64,000 nucleotides of DNA. Origin: Streptomyces solicavernae. Its GTDB lineage: Bacteria > Actinomycetota > Actinomycetes > Streptomycetales > Streptomycetaceae. A program made the position numbers and the translations under genes. Position 1 is the stretch's first letter; each line of letters begins with the position of its first letter. Below are positions 34,292-41,939 of this stretch, one piece after another. Location of the stretch: assembly GCF_029968095.1 (NCBI RefSeq), contig NZ_JASCIR010000014.1:1-64000 (forward strand), given 5' to 3'. A model generated the notes under the pieces. The model was not told the origin of the DNA. It was given only the letters and a program-made list of their open reading frames with translations, and did no database searches.

Positions 34292-35161
34292 ATGCAGTAC
34301 GGACCTGCCGTGCGGCGCCGCAAGCTCGGCGCGGAGCTGCGGGCGCTGCGCGACCGGGCCGGTCTCACCAGCGGCCAGGCCGCGCTGAGGGTGGGCTGGC
34401 ACCAGTCGAAGGTGAGCCGGATCGAGACCGGCCGCAGCAGCGCGAAGGCCGCGGACGTGCGGCTGCTGCTCGACGCGTACGACGTGCGCGACGCCCGACT
34501 CCGCGCGCTCCTGGAGGCGTTGGCGGGGGACGCGGACGGCGAGCGGGGCGCGCGGCAGCAGTGGTGGCACGCCTACAAGGGCCTACTGCCGCCCGCGTAC
34601 CGCGACTTCATCAGCCTGGAGTCGCAGGCCTGCCGCCTGCGTACGCTGGAGACCTCCGTGGTGCCCGGTCTGCTGCAGACGCCGGACTACGCACGGGCGG
34701 TCACCCGCGCCTCGCTCGACGGGCTGCCGGCGGACCAGGTGGACACGCTCGTGGAGATCCGCCTCGCCCGGCAGGACGTGCTGCGCGGGAACCCTCCGCT
34801 TGAGCTGAGCGCGGTGCTCGACGAGTCGGTCCTTCGGCGTCCCGTCGGCGGATACGGCGTGATGGCGCGGCAGTTGCGGCATCTCGTGACGATGGGCCGG
34901 CAGCTGCCGCACATACGGCTGCAGGTGCTGCCGTACGCGGCGGGGGCGCATGTCGGACTGACGGGGCCTTTCGTCATCTTCTCCTTTCCGGACATCGCCG
35001 ATCTCGACGTGGTTGTTCTCGACCACTTGGTGAGTAGCCTCTATCTCGAACGGAAAGAAGACCTCCAGGCCTACAGCGAGGCCTTCGACTCGCTGAGAGA
35101 ACACGCCCTTCCGCCCGATGACAGCCTGGAATTCATCGCCGGGATCGGTGATGGCACGTAA
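34292..35161 (+). CDS. XRE-family regulator with DUF5753 (WhiJ-like)
   Basis: 289 aa. The N-terminal HTH is RDRAGLTSGQAALRVGWHQSKVSRIE (about 17-42), and the C-terminal DUF5753 domain includes YRDFISLESQA, TSVVPGLLQTPDYARAV and VLPYAAGAH. WhiJ-like proteins bind DNA and are antagonised by a small DUF397/BldB-type partner, controlling development and antibiotic production. That partner gene follows after 9 bp. ATG 34292 has GGAGAGGAG upstream. Confidence 0.92.
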   Translation: MQYGPAVRRRKLGAELRALRDRAGLTSGQAALRVGWHQSKVSRIETGRSSAKAADVRLLLDAYDVRDARLRALLEALAGDADGERGARQQWWHAYKGLLPPAYRDFISLESQACRLRTLETSVVPGLLQTPDYARAVTRASLDGLPADQVDTLVEIRLARQDVLRGNPPLELSAVLDESVLRRPVGGYGVMARQLRHLVTMGRQLPHIRLQVLPYAAGAHVGLTGPFVIFSFPDIADLDVVVLDHLVSSLYLERKEDLQAYSEAFDSLREHALPPDDSLEFIAGIGDGT

Positions 35162-35170
35162 GGGGGCACC

Positions 35171-35410
35171 ATGTCAGCTCTGCCTCGGTACGTACCCACC
35201 AGCACTTCGTTGAACAGCGCACCGCACGACGCCCGTTGGCGGCGCAGCAGCCGCAGCACCGGGATGAACAACTGCGTGGAGACCGCGTCGATCGGCCGTG
35301 GCCCGCTGGCCGGCCGGTTCGCCGTACGCGACTCGAAGCGCATGTCCGGTCCTGCTCTGTTGTTCACCTCCGCCGCCTGGGACTCCTTCCTCGCCGCCGT
35401 CCGACGGTAG
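35171..35410 (+). CDS. DUF397 (BldB-like) small partner protein
   Basis: 79 aa, one DUF397 domain: WRRSSRSTGMNNCVETA and VRDSKRMSGPALLFTSAAWDSFL. The usual motif is xWRKSSxSxxxxxCVEVA, so the core is conserved. An AAGGGGG SD precedes ATG 35171. It is the expected partner of the upstream WhiJ-like regulator. Confidence 0.92.
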   Translation: MSALPRYVPTSTSLNSAPHDARWRRSSRSTGMNNCVETASIGRGPLAGRFAVRDSKRMSGPALLFTSAAWDSFLAAVRR

Positions 35411-35426
35411 GCGTCCCGGGCAGGGA

Positions 35427-36632
35427 TCAGCCCTGGAAGGCACCTGCGGGCGCGGTGCGCACGATCGTGCGCACCGCGTCCGTCAGTTGGGCGTCCGTCA
35501 GGTCGGCGCGGGCCGTGAGGCGGAGGCGGGAGATGCCGTCGGGCACGGACGGGGGGCGGAAGCAGCCCACGACCAGGCCCGCCGCACGGCAATCCGCCGC
35601 CCACCGGACCGCCTCGTCCGGAGTGGGCGCGTGCACCGAGACCACCGCGGCGTCCGGGCGCACCGTCGTCAGACCGGCCGCCGTCAACTGGGTGTGCAGG
35701 GCGCTCGCCACCTCGCGGGCGCGGGCCGCGCGCTGCGGTTCGCGGCGGATCAGGCGCAGCGCGGCGAGGGCGGCGCCGGTGGCGGCCGGGGCGAGGCCGG
35801 TGTCGAAGATGAACGTACGGGCCGTGTTGACCAGGTGCTCGATCACCCCGGCCGGGCCGAGGACCGCGCCGCCCTGGCTGCCGAGCGACTTGGACAGGGT
35901 GAGCGTGGCGACCACGTCGGGCGCGCCCGCGAGTCCCGCCGCGTGCGCGGAGCCCCGGCCGCCGTCGCCGAGGACGCCGAGCCCGTGCGCGTCGTCGAGG
36001 AGCAGGGCGGCGCCGGACTCCCGGCAGGCGGCGGCGAACTCGGGCAGCGGGGCGGCGTCGCCGTCGACCGAGAACACCGCGTCGGTGACCGCGACCGCCG
36101 GACCCTCGTGGCCGTCGAGCGCCTTGCGGGCGGCGTCCGGGTCGGCGTGCGCCACGACGGACGTGGTGGCGCGGGCGAGCCGGCAGCCGTCGATGAGCGA
36201 GGCGTGGTTGCCGGCGTCCGAGACGATCAGGCCGCCGTGCGGGCCGAGCGCGGTGACGGCGGCGAGGTTCGCGGCGTACCCGGAGGAAAGGACGAGCGCC
36301 GCCTCGAAGCCGCAGAACTCGGCCAGCTCACGCTCCAGTTCGGTGTGCAGGGCGGTGGTGCCGGTGACCAGGCGGGAGCCGGTGGCGCCGCCGCCCCAGC
36401 GGTGCGCCGCGGCCGCCGCGCCGTCGGTGACCTCCGGGTGCAGGGCGAGGCCGAGGTAGTCGTTGCTCGCCAGGTCGAGGAGGCCGCTGTCGGCCGTGCG
36501 CGGCCTGAGGGTGCGTACGAGACCGGCGGCGCGGCGGCGTTCGGCCTGGGCGTCCAGCCAGCCGAAGGGGTCGCGGTGCGGCTCACCGGTCGGGCCTGCG
36601 GCGGTGCGGTCGTCGGTCTCCTGGCGGTGCAT
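35427..36632 (-). CDS. bioF: 8-amino-7-oxononanoate synthase
   Basis: 401 aa PLP enzyme of the alpha-oxoamine synthase family. It has SNDYLGLALHPEV, the GSRLVTGTTALHTELE segment, DDAHGLGVLGDGG, and the PLP lysine in TLTLSKSLGSQGG. It condenses pimeloyl-ACP/CoA with alanine in biotin synthesis. The ATG at 36632 has GAGGGA 8 nt upstream. It is divergent from bioBAD. The 3' end of the gene contains a perfect 28-bp palindrome (35451-35478) encoding VRTIVRT. Confidence 0.93.
   Translation of the reverse strand: MHRQETDDRTAAGPTGEPHRDPFGWLDAQAERRRAAGLVRTLRPRTADSGLLDLASNDYLGLALHPEVTDGAAAAAHRWGGGATGSRLVTGTTALHTELERELAEFCGFEAALVLSSGYAANLAAVTALGPHGGLIVSDAGNHASLIDGCRLARATTSVVAHADPDAARKALDGHEGPAVAVTDAVFSVDGDAAPLPEFAAACRESGAALLLDDAHGLGVLGDGGRGSAHAAGLAGAPDVVATLTLSKSLGSQGGAVLGPAGVIEHLVNTARTFIFDTGLAPAATGAALAALRLIRREPQRAARAREVASALHTQLTAAGLTTVRPDAAVVSVHAPTPDEAVRWAADCRAAGLVVGCFRPPSVPDGISRLRLTARADLTDAQLTDAVRTIVRTAPAGAFQG
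35451..35478. repeat. Perfect 28-bp palindrome within the bioF 3' end
   Basis: The 14-nt half CGCGGTGCGCACGA is followed directly by its exact reverse complement. As RNA it would form a 12-bp stem with a GATC loop. It lies 24 bp inside the coding end of bioF and 41 bp beyond the convergent DUF397 stop. It could terminate the DUF397 transcript or be a protein-binding or recombination site. Confidence 0.9.
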
Positions 36633-36750
36633 CGGCCATCCCTCGCACGGCGCGCGCCGCAAGGGCGTGGACCACCCCTGCCCACGCCTTGATCGTCCCG
36701 GTCGCTTTGTCGGCAGTCAACAGACCCTAGTCGGAGGAAGGCGGGGCCAG

Positions 36751-36770
36751 GGTGTGGCAATACCCACACC
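36751..36770. promoter_or_regulatory. Operator candidate between bioF and bioB
   Basis: Perfect 7-bp arms GGTGTGG (36751-36757) and CCACACC (36764-36770) with a 6-bp spacer CAATAC. It lies in the 205-bp divergent gap of the biotin genes. It is placed to control both directions. Confidence 0.5.
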
Positions 36771-36837
36771 GCACGGCCGACCTATTGTGAGGTTCCTACT
36801 TGGCCGCGGGCCCTGCCGTAAGCGAGGATCACACCTC

Positions 36838-38052
36838 ATGGACCTGCTGAACACGCTGGTGGACAAGGGGCTCAGGCGCGAACTGCCGAGCCGCGAAGAG
36901 GCGCTCGCCGTACTGGCGACCTCCGACGACGAACTCCTGGACGTGGTGGCCGCGGCGGGCAAGGTGCGCCGCCAGTGGTTCGGGCGGCGGGTGAAACTCA
37001 ACTATCTGGTCAACCTCAAGTCCGGCCTGTGCCCCGAGGACTGCTCGTACTGCTCGCAGCGGCTCGGCTCCAAGGCGGACATCCTCAAGTACACCTGGCT
37101 GAAGCCCGACCAGGCCTCCGAGGCGGCGGCCGCCGGCGTCGCGGGCGGCGCGAAGCGGGTCTGCCTGGTGGCGAGCGGCCGCGGGCCGACGGACCGGGAC
37201 GTTGACCGGGTCTCGAAGACCATCGAGGCGATCAAGGGGCGACACGAGGACGTCGAGGTCTGCGCCTGCCTCGGGCTGCTCTCCGAGGGCCAGGCCGACC
37301 GGCTGCGGGGCGCGGGCGCCGACGCGTACAACCACAACCTCAACACCTCCGAGTCGACGTACGGCGAGATCACCACCACGCACACCTACCAGGACCGCGT
37401 GGACACCGTGCAGCAGGCGCAGGCCGCCGGGCTCTCGGCGTGCTCCGGCCTGATCGCGGGCATGGGCGAGAGCGACGAGGACCTGGTCGACGTGGTCTTC
37501 TCGCTGCGCGAGTTGGACCCGGACTCGGTGCCGGTGAACTTCCTGATCCCGTTCGAGGGCACGCCGCTCGCCAAGGAGTGGAACCTGACGCCGCAGCGGG
37601 CGCTGCGCATCCTGGCGATGGTGCGGTTCGTCTGCCCGGATGTCGAGGTGCGGCTCGCGGGCGGGCGCGAGGTGCATCTGCGCTCGCTGCAGCCGCTCGC
37701 CCTGCACCTGGCCAACTCGATCTTCCTCGGCGACTACCTGACCAGTGAGGGCCAGGCGGGCAAGGCCGACCTGGACATGATCGCGGACGCCGGGTACGAG
37801 GTGGAGGGCGCGGACAAGGTGACGCTGCCGGAGCACCGGCGCGGCGCCGAGTCGGACGCGGATGCCGGTACGGGTGCGGGTGCGGATGCGGATGCGGATG
37901 CGGATGCGGGCTGTGGTTCGCATGCGGGCTCCGGTGGTTGCGGACCGTGCGGTTCCGCTCCGGCGGAGCAGGACGCCGCCGACGAGGCGCGTACGGATCT
38001 GGTCGCGGTGCGCCGCCGCGGTGCGGGCACGGACCTGGCGCCCAATGCCTGA
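36838..38052 (+). CDS. bioB: Biotin synthase
   Basis: 404 aa radical-SAM enzyme. The [4Fe-4S] cysteines are C65, C69 and C72 (CPEDCSYCSQ), and YNHNLNTSEST and RLAGGREVHLRSLQP are typical of BioB. It inserts sulfur into dethiobiotin. After the normal end near residue 340 there is a 60-residue tail. The tail holds an (Ala-Asp)n stretch from a GCGGAT hexamer repeat and then a Cys/Gly/His-rich patch (CGSHAGSGGCGPCGS). ATG 36838 is preferred by domain start; the longer open frame is antisense to bioF. It overlaps bioA by 8 bp. Confidence 0.95.
   Translation: MDLLNTLVDKGLRRELPSREEALAVLATSDDELLDVVAAAGKVRRQWFGRRVKLNYLVNLKSGLCPEDCSYCSQRLGSKADILKYTWLKPDQASEAAAAGVAGGAKRVCLVASGRGPTDRDVDRVSKTIEAIKGRHEDVEVCACLGLLSEGQADRLRGAGADAYNHNLNTSESTYGEITTTHTYQDRVDTVQQAQAAGLSACSGLIAGMGESDEDLVDVVFSLRELDPDSVPVNFLIPFEGTPLAKEWNLTPQRALRILAMVRFVCPDVEVRLAGGREVHLRSLQPLALHLANSIFLGDYLTSEGQAGKADLDMIADAGYEVEGADKVTLPEHRRGAESDADAGTGAGADADADADAGCGSHAGSGGCGPCGSAPAEQDAADEARTDLVAVRRRGAGTDLAPNA
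37859..37912 (+). repeat. GCGGAT hexanucleotide repeat in the bioB tail
   Basis: Nine or so hexamer units (GCGGAT with GCGGGT variants) encode alternating Ala-Asp and Ala-Gly. Unit length is a multiple of three, so expansion keeps the frame. Confidence 0.8.
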
Positions 38053-39364
38053 GCCTGCACTCTCCCCGTACGACTCCACGTACGACTCCCCGTACACGAA
38101 GCACGAACTGCTCGACCTCGACCGCCGCCACGTCTGGCACCCGTACGGTCCGATGCCGGGCCGGCAGGAGCCGCTGGTCGTCGAGTCCGCGTCCGGGGTC
38201 AGGCTCCGGCTCGCGGACGGCGGCGGCGAGTTGGTGGACGGCATGTCCTCCTGGTGGTCGGCCATCCACGGCTACAACCACCCGGTGCTCAACGAGGCGG
38301 CGCGCGGCCAGCTGGACCGGATGAGCCATGTGATGTTCGGCGGGCTCACGCACGAGCCCGCCGTCCGGCTCGCGAAACACCTTGTCGACATGTCGCCCGA
38401 GGGTCTTGAGCATGTCTTCCTGGCCGACTCGGGCTCCGTGTCGGTCGAGGTGGCCGTGAAGATGTGCCTGCAGTACTGGCGCTCGCTCGGCCGCCCCGAG
38501 AAGCACAAGCTCCTGACCTGGCGCGGCGGTTACCACGGGGACACCTGGCAGCCGATGTCGGTGTGCGACCCCGAGGGCGGCATGCACGAGCTGTGGTCGG
38601 GCGCGCTCCCCCGGCAGATCTTCGCCGACCCGCCGCCCGCCGCGTACGAGGAGTCATACGCGGAGCAGCTGCGGGAGGCGATCGCCGCGCACGCGCACGA
38701 GGTGGCGGCGGTGATCGTGGAGCCGGTGGTGCAGGGCGCGGGCGGAATGCGCTTCCACTCCCCCGCCTATCTGCGGGTCCTGCGCGAGGCCTGCGACGCG
38801 CACGGCGTCCTGCTCGTCTTCGACGAGATCGCCACCGGCTTCGGGCGTACGGGCACGCTGTTCGCCGCCGGCCACGCGGCCGTGACGCCCGACGTGATGT
38901 GTGTCGGCAAGGCGCTGACCGGCGGTTATATGACGCTCGCGGCGACGTTGTGCACCGCGCGGGTCGCGGACGGGATCTCGCGCGGCGAGGTGCCGGTGCT
39001 CGCGCACGGGCCGACGTTCATGGGCAACCCGCTCGCCGCCGCGGTGGCCTGCGCCTCCATCGAGCTGCTGCTCGCGCAGGACTGGCAGGCCGAGGTCAAG
39101 CGGATCGAGGCCGGACTGACGGCTGGGCTCGGCGCGTTGGCGGGCACGCCGGGTGTGCGGGACGTGCGGGTGCTCGGCGCGATCGGTGTCGTGCAGCTGG
39201 ACCACGAGGTGGACATGGCGGCGGCGACCCGGGCGGCGGTGGCCGAGGGCGTGTGGCTGCGGCCGTTCCGCGACCTCGTCTACACGATGCCGCCGTTCAT
39301 CACCGGCGACGCGGACGTGGCCCGCATCTGCCGGGCGGTCGGTGCCGTGGCGAAGGCGGCGTGA
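38045..39364 (+). CDS. bioA: Adenosylmethionine-8-amino-7-oxononanoate aminotransferase
   Basis: 439 aa class III PLP aminotransferase. It has HVWHPYGPMPG at the start, the GYHGDTW segment, FDEIATGFGRTG, and the PLP lysine K289 (VGKALTGGYM). It uses SAM as amino donor to make 7,8-diaminopelargonate. ATG 38045 overlaps bioB by 8 bp. The N-terminal repeat YDSTYDSPYT is from a small duplication. The stop codon begins a five-copy 18-bp array that separates it from bioD. Confidence 0.96.
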   Translation: MPEPALSPYDSTYDSPYTKHELLDLDRRHVWHPYGPMPGRQEPLVVESASGVRLRLADGGGELVDGMSSWWSAIHGYNHPVLNEAARGQLDRMSHVMFGGLTHEPAVRLAKHLVDMSPEGLEHVFLADSGSVSVEVAVKMCLQYWRSLGRPEKHKLLTWRGGYHGDTWQPMSVCDPEGGMHELWSGALPRQIFADPPPAAYEESYAEQLREAIAAHAHEVAAVIVEPVVQGAGGMRFHSPAYLRVLREACDAHGVLLVFDEIATGFGRTGTLFAAGHAAVTPDVMCVGKALTGGYMTLAATLCTARVADGISRGEVPVLAHGPTFMGNPLAAAVACASIELLLAQDWQAEVKRIEAGLTAGLGALAGTPGVRDVRVLGAIGVVQLDHEVDMAAATRAAVAEGVWLRPFRDLVYTMPPFITGDADVARICRAVGAVAKAA

Positions 39365-39450
39365 GCGGGGATGGGTGCGTGAGCGGGGATGGGTGCGTGA
39401 GCGGGGATGGGTGCGTGAGCGGGGATGGGTGCGTGAGCGGGGATGGGTGC
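39361..39450 (+). repeat. Five identical 18-bp stop-SD-start units between bioA and bioD
   Basis: GTGAGCGGGGATGGGTGC is repeated exactly at 39361, 39379, 39397, 39415 and 39433. In the bioA frame each unit reads stop-Ala-Gly-Met-Gly-Ala. Each therefore carries a TGA, then an AGCGGGG tract, then an ATG. In the bioD frame the units are open and contain in-frame GTG codons. The last GGATGGG can serve as SD for the bioD ATG. Confidence 0.95.
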
Positions 39451-39455
39451 GTGAG

Positions 39456-40136
39456 ATGACGATTCTGCTGGTCAGTGGGACCGGTACCGAGGTCGGCAAG
39501 ACGGTGACGACGGCCGCGCTCGCCGCCGCCGCGCTCGCCGAGGGCCGTTCGGTGGCCGTGCTCAAGCCCGCGCAGACGGGGGTGGCGCCGGACGAGCGGG
39601 GCGATGCGGACGAGGTGGTGCGGCTCGCGGGCCCGGTCACGGCCCTCGAACTCGCCCGCTACCCCGAGCCGTTGGCCCCCGACACGGCCGCACGCCGCGC
39701 GGGGCTGGCTCCGGTACGGCCGTACGAGGTCGCCGACGCGGCGCAGAAGCTGGCCGTCGAGCACGACCTGGTGCTCGTCGAGGGCGCGGGCGGTCTGCTC
39801 GTACGGTTCGACGCCGAGGGCGGGACGCTGGCGGACGCGGCGCGGCTGCTCGGGGCGCCAATGGTGGTCGTGGCGGCGGCCGGCCTGGGCACGTTGAACG
39901 CGACGGCGTTGACGGGGGAGGCGTTGCGGGCGCGGGGGCTTGAGCAGGCGGGGGTCGTCATCGGCAGCTGGCCTGCCGAGCCGGGGCTTGCGGAGCGATG
40001 CAACCTCGACGATCTTCCCGTTGCGGCGGGGGCGCCGTTGCTGGGTGTGATCCCGGAGGGGTCCGGGGGCCTCGCGCCGGAGGAGTTTCGCGCGGCGGCA
40101 CCGGGGTGGTTTCTCCCCACCCCGCCCCTTCCCTGA
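39456..40136 (+). CDS. bioD: ATP-dependent dethiobiotin synthetase
   Basis: 226 aa. The P-loop is GTGTEVGKTVTT, substrate-binding KPAQTG follows, and VEGAGGLLV and the nucleotide-base region IPEGSGGLAPEEF are present. It carboxylates diaminopelargonate to dethiobiotin. ATG 39456 is the domain start, but the frame is open through the 18-bp array. GTG 39447 or earlier units could give an N-terminal extension of RERGWV repeats. The last ten residues (GWFLPTPPLP) are encoded by a dispersed GC repeat that has run into the gene end. Confidence 0.94.
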   Translation: MTILLVSGTGTEVGKTVTTAALAAAALAEGRSVAVLKPAQTGVAPDERGDADEVVRLAGPVTALELARYPEPLAPDTAARRAGLAPVRPYEVADAAQKLAVEHDLVLVEGAGGLLVRFDAEGGTLADAARLLGAPMVVVAAAGLGTLNATALTGEALRARGLEQAGVVIGSWPAEPGLAERCNLDDLPVAAGAPLLGVIPEGSGGLAPEEFRAAAPGWFLPTPPLP

Positions 40137-40205
40137 AGCCTGCGGCGCTTCGGGGGCTCCGCCCCGGACCCCTTCCCCCATCTCAAACGCCGGAGAGGCT
40201 GATTT
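40108..40205. repeat. Composite Streptomyces intergenic repeat at the bioD end
   Basis: Holds TCTCCCCACCCCGCCCCTTC (40113 onward), a GGGGCTCCGCCCCGGACCCC inverted block and CTCAAACGCCGGAGAGGCTGA (about 40183-40203). All modules are shared with the region after def. The left part codes the end of BioD. Confidence 0.7.
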
Positions 40206-40256
40206 CGGCGGCCCCGGGGAAGAATGCGAAGTGTGCCCAGACCCGGGAGGTCCGTC

Positions 40257-40940
40257 ATGCCGTTGCGCCCCACCCGTGCCGCCAAAGACACCGTTCACCA
40301 CCCCCTCTTCGCCCGGTTCTACGCCTGGCAGAGCACAATCTCCGAGTCCGCCATCGGGCCGCACCGGGACGAGCTCCTCGCCGGGCTCTCCGGGCGCGTG
40401 ATCGAGATCGGCGCGGGCAACGGGCTGAACTTCGCGCGGTATCCGAGCACCGTCGCCGAGGTCGTCGCGATCGAGCCGGAGAGCGTGCTGCGCCGGCACG
40501 CCGTCGAGGCCGCGCTGCGGGCCGAGGTGCCGGTGGACGTCGTACCGGGTGCGGCCGAGGCGTTGCCGGTGAAGAGCGAGGCGTTCGACGCGGCCGTGCT
40601 CTCGCTCGTGCTGTGCAGCGTGCGAAACGTGCCACGGGCGCTCGGCGAGCTGCGCCGGGTGCTGCGGCCCGGCGGTGAGCTGCGGTTCTTCGAGCACGGG
40701 CGGGCGCCCGACGGCCGGGCCATGCAGGCCGTGCAGCGGGGCCTCGACCGTACGGTGTGGCCGCGGCTGTTCGGCGGCTGTCATGTGGGGCGCGATCCGT
40801 ACGACGCGATCCGTGCGGCCGGCTTCGAGGTCACGTCGTACCGCCGCTTCCTCGTGCCCGCCCGGGGCCCGAAGCTGCCGTCGTCGTTCTGCGTGCTCGG
40901 CACCGCCCGGCGGCCGGTCGGGGACCAGGACAGGCCCTAG
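40257..40940 (+). CDS. Class I SAM-dependent methyltransferase
   Basis: 227 aa. Motif I is VIEIGAGNGLNF, and AAVLSLVLCSVRNVPRALGELRRVLRPGGELRFFEHG covers motifs II-III of the UbiE/Methyltransf_11 type. The C-terminal part ends in a short strand. The target is unknown. ATG 40257 has GGGAGG 6 nt upstream, preferred over ATG 40224. The stop lies within an 11-bp-arm hairpin. Confidence 0.85.
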   Translation: MPLRPTRAAKDTVHHPLFARFYAWQSTISESAIGPHRDELLAGLSGRVIEIGAGNGLNFARYPSTVAEVVAIEPESVLRRHAVEAALRAEVPVDVVPGAAEALPVKSEAFDAAVLSLVLCSVRNVPRALGELRRVLRPGGELRFFEHGRAPDGRAMQAVQRGLDRTVWPRLFGGCHVGRDPYDAIRAAGFEVTSYRRFLVPARGPKLPSSFCVLGTARRPVGDQDRP

Positions 40941-40966
40941 CGCCGCCGGAACGCCAGGGCCTGTCC
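40928..40966 (+). terminator. Hairpin overlapping the methyltransferase stop
   Basis: GGACAGGCCCT (40928-40938) pairs with AGGGCCTGTCC (40956-40966), loop 17 nt. The same arms recur around 60934-60973, so it is also a dispersed element. Confidence 0.6.
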
Positions 40967-41050
40967 GGCGGCGACAAGGCCGAGTTCCGGCATCCCGGAC
41001 ACCGGGCTACCGTGGTCGGGGACGTGTGCGGTCGGCCCGAGGAGGCGGCC

Positions 41051-41932
41051 TTGTCCAGATCTGCCGCAGTGGATGCCCCGGACGGGGCGGATCCCGGTCC
41101 TCCGGTCGCGGCCCGCGCCCGCGGCCTCACCAAGGCGTACGGGGCCGGGGAGACCGCGGTCCGCGCGCTCGACGCCGTGGACGTGGACATCGCGCGCGGC
41201 CGGTTCACCGCCGTGATGGGGCCCTCCGGTTCCGGGAAGTCCACGCTGATGCACTGCCTGGCCGGGCTCGACTCCGTGTCGGCGGGCCGGGTCTGGCTGG
41301 GCGGAACGGAGATCACCGGGCTCAGGGAGCGGGAGCTGACCCGGCTGCGGCGGGACCGGATCGGCTTCCTGTTCCAGTCGTTCAACCTGCTGCCGACGCT
41401 GACCGCCGCCGAGAACATCACGCTGCCCCTGGACATCGCGGGCCGCCGCCCCGACCCGGCCTGGGTGGCACGGATCGTGGACACGCTCGGCCTGCGGGAC
41501 CGGCTCGGCCACCGCCCGGCCCAGCTCTCCGGCGGCCAGCAGCAGCGGGTGGCCTGCGCGCGGGCGCTCGTATCGCGGCCCGAGCTGATCTTCGCTGACG
41601 AGCCGACCGGCAACCTCGACTCGCGCTCCGGGCTCGAAGTGCTCGGCTTCCTGCGGGAGGCCGTGGACCGGCTCGGCCAGACCGTGGTGATGGTCACCCA
41701 CGACCCGGGCGCCGCCGCCCACTCCGACCTGGTGCTGTTCCTCGGCGACGGGCGGATCGTGGACACGATGGCCGAGCCGAGCGCGGAGGCCGTACTGGAA
41801 CGGCTGAAGCGGTTCGACACGCTGCTGCCGGAGGCCGGCCCGGACGGCACGACCCGGGGTGCGCCCGGCACCGGGCCGCGTGCGGAGGGCGCGCCGGGCG
41901 CGCCGGGCGTACGGGCCCTCGGCGAGGGGTGA
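41051..41932 (+). CDS. ABC transporter ATP-binding protein (MacB/LolD type)
   Basis: 293 aa. Walker A GPSGSGKST, Q-loop FLFQSFNLLPTL, signature LSGGQQQRVACARAL, Walker B LIFADEPTGNLD and H-loop VMVTHD are all intact. The C-terminal 50 residues are Gly/Pro-rich and atypical. TTG 41051 has GAGGAGG 5 nt upstream, better than GTG 41069, which has no SD. It pairs with the FtsX/MacB permease 7 bp downstream. Such systems export or extract lipoproteins, peptides or drugs. Confidence 0.93.
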   Translation: MSRSAAVDAPDGADPGPPVAARARGLTKAYGAGETAVRALDAVDVDIARGRFTAVMGPSGSGKSTLMHCLAGLDSVSAGRVWLGGTEITGLRERELTRLRRDRIGFLFQSFNLLPTLTAAENITLPLDIAGRRPDPAWVARIVDTLGLRDRLGHRPAQLSGGQQQRVACARALVSRPELIFADEPTGNLDSRSGLEVLGFLREAVDRLGQTVVMVTHDPGAAAHSDLVLFLGDGRIVDTMAEPSAEAVLERLKRFDTLLPEAGPDGTTRGAPGTGPRAEGAPGAPGVRALGEG

Positions 41933-41939
41933 GCCGGTC

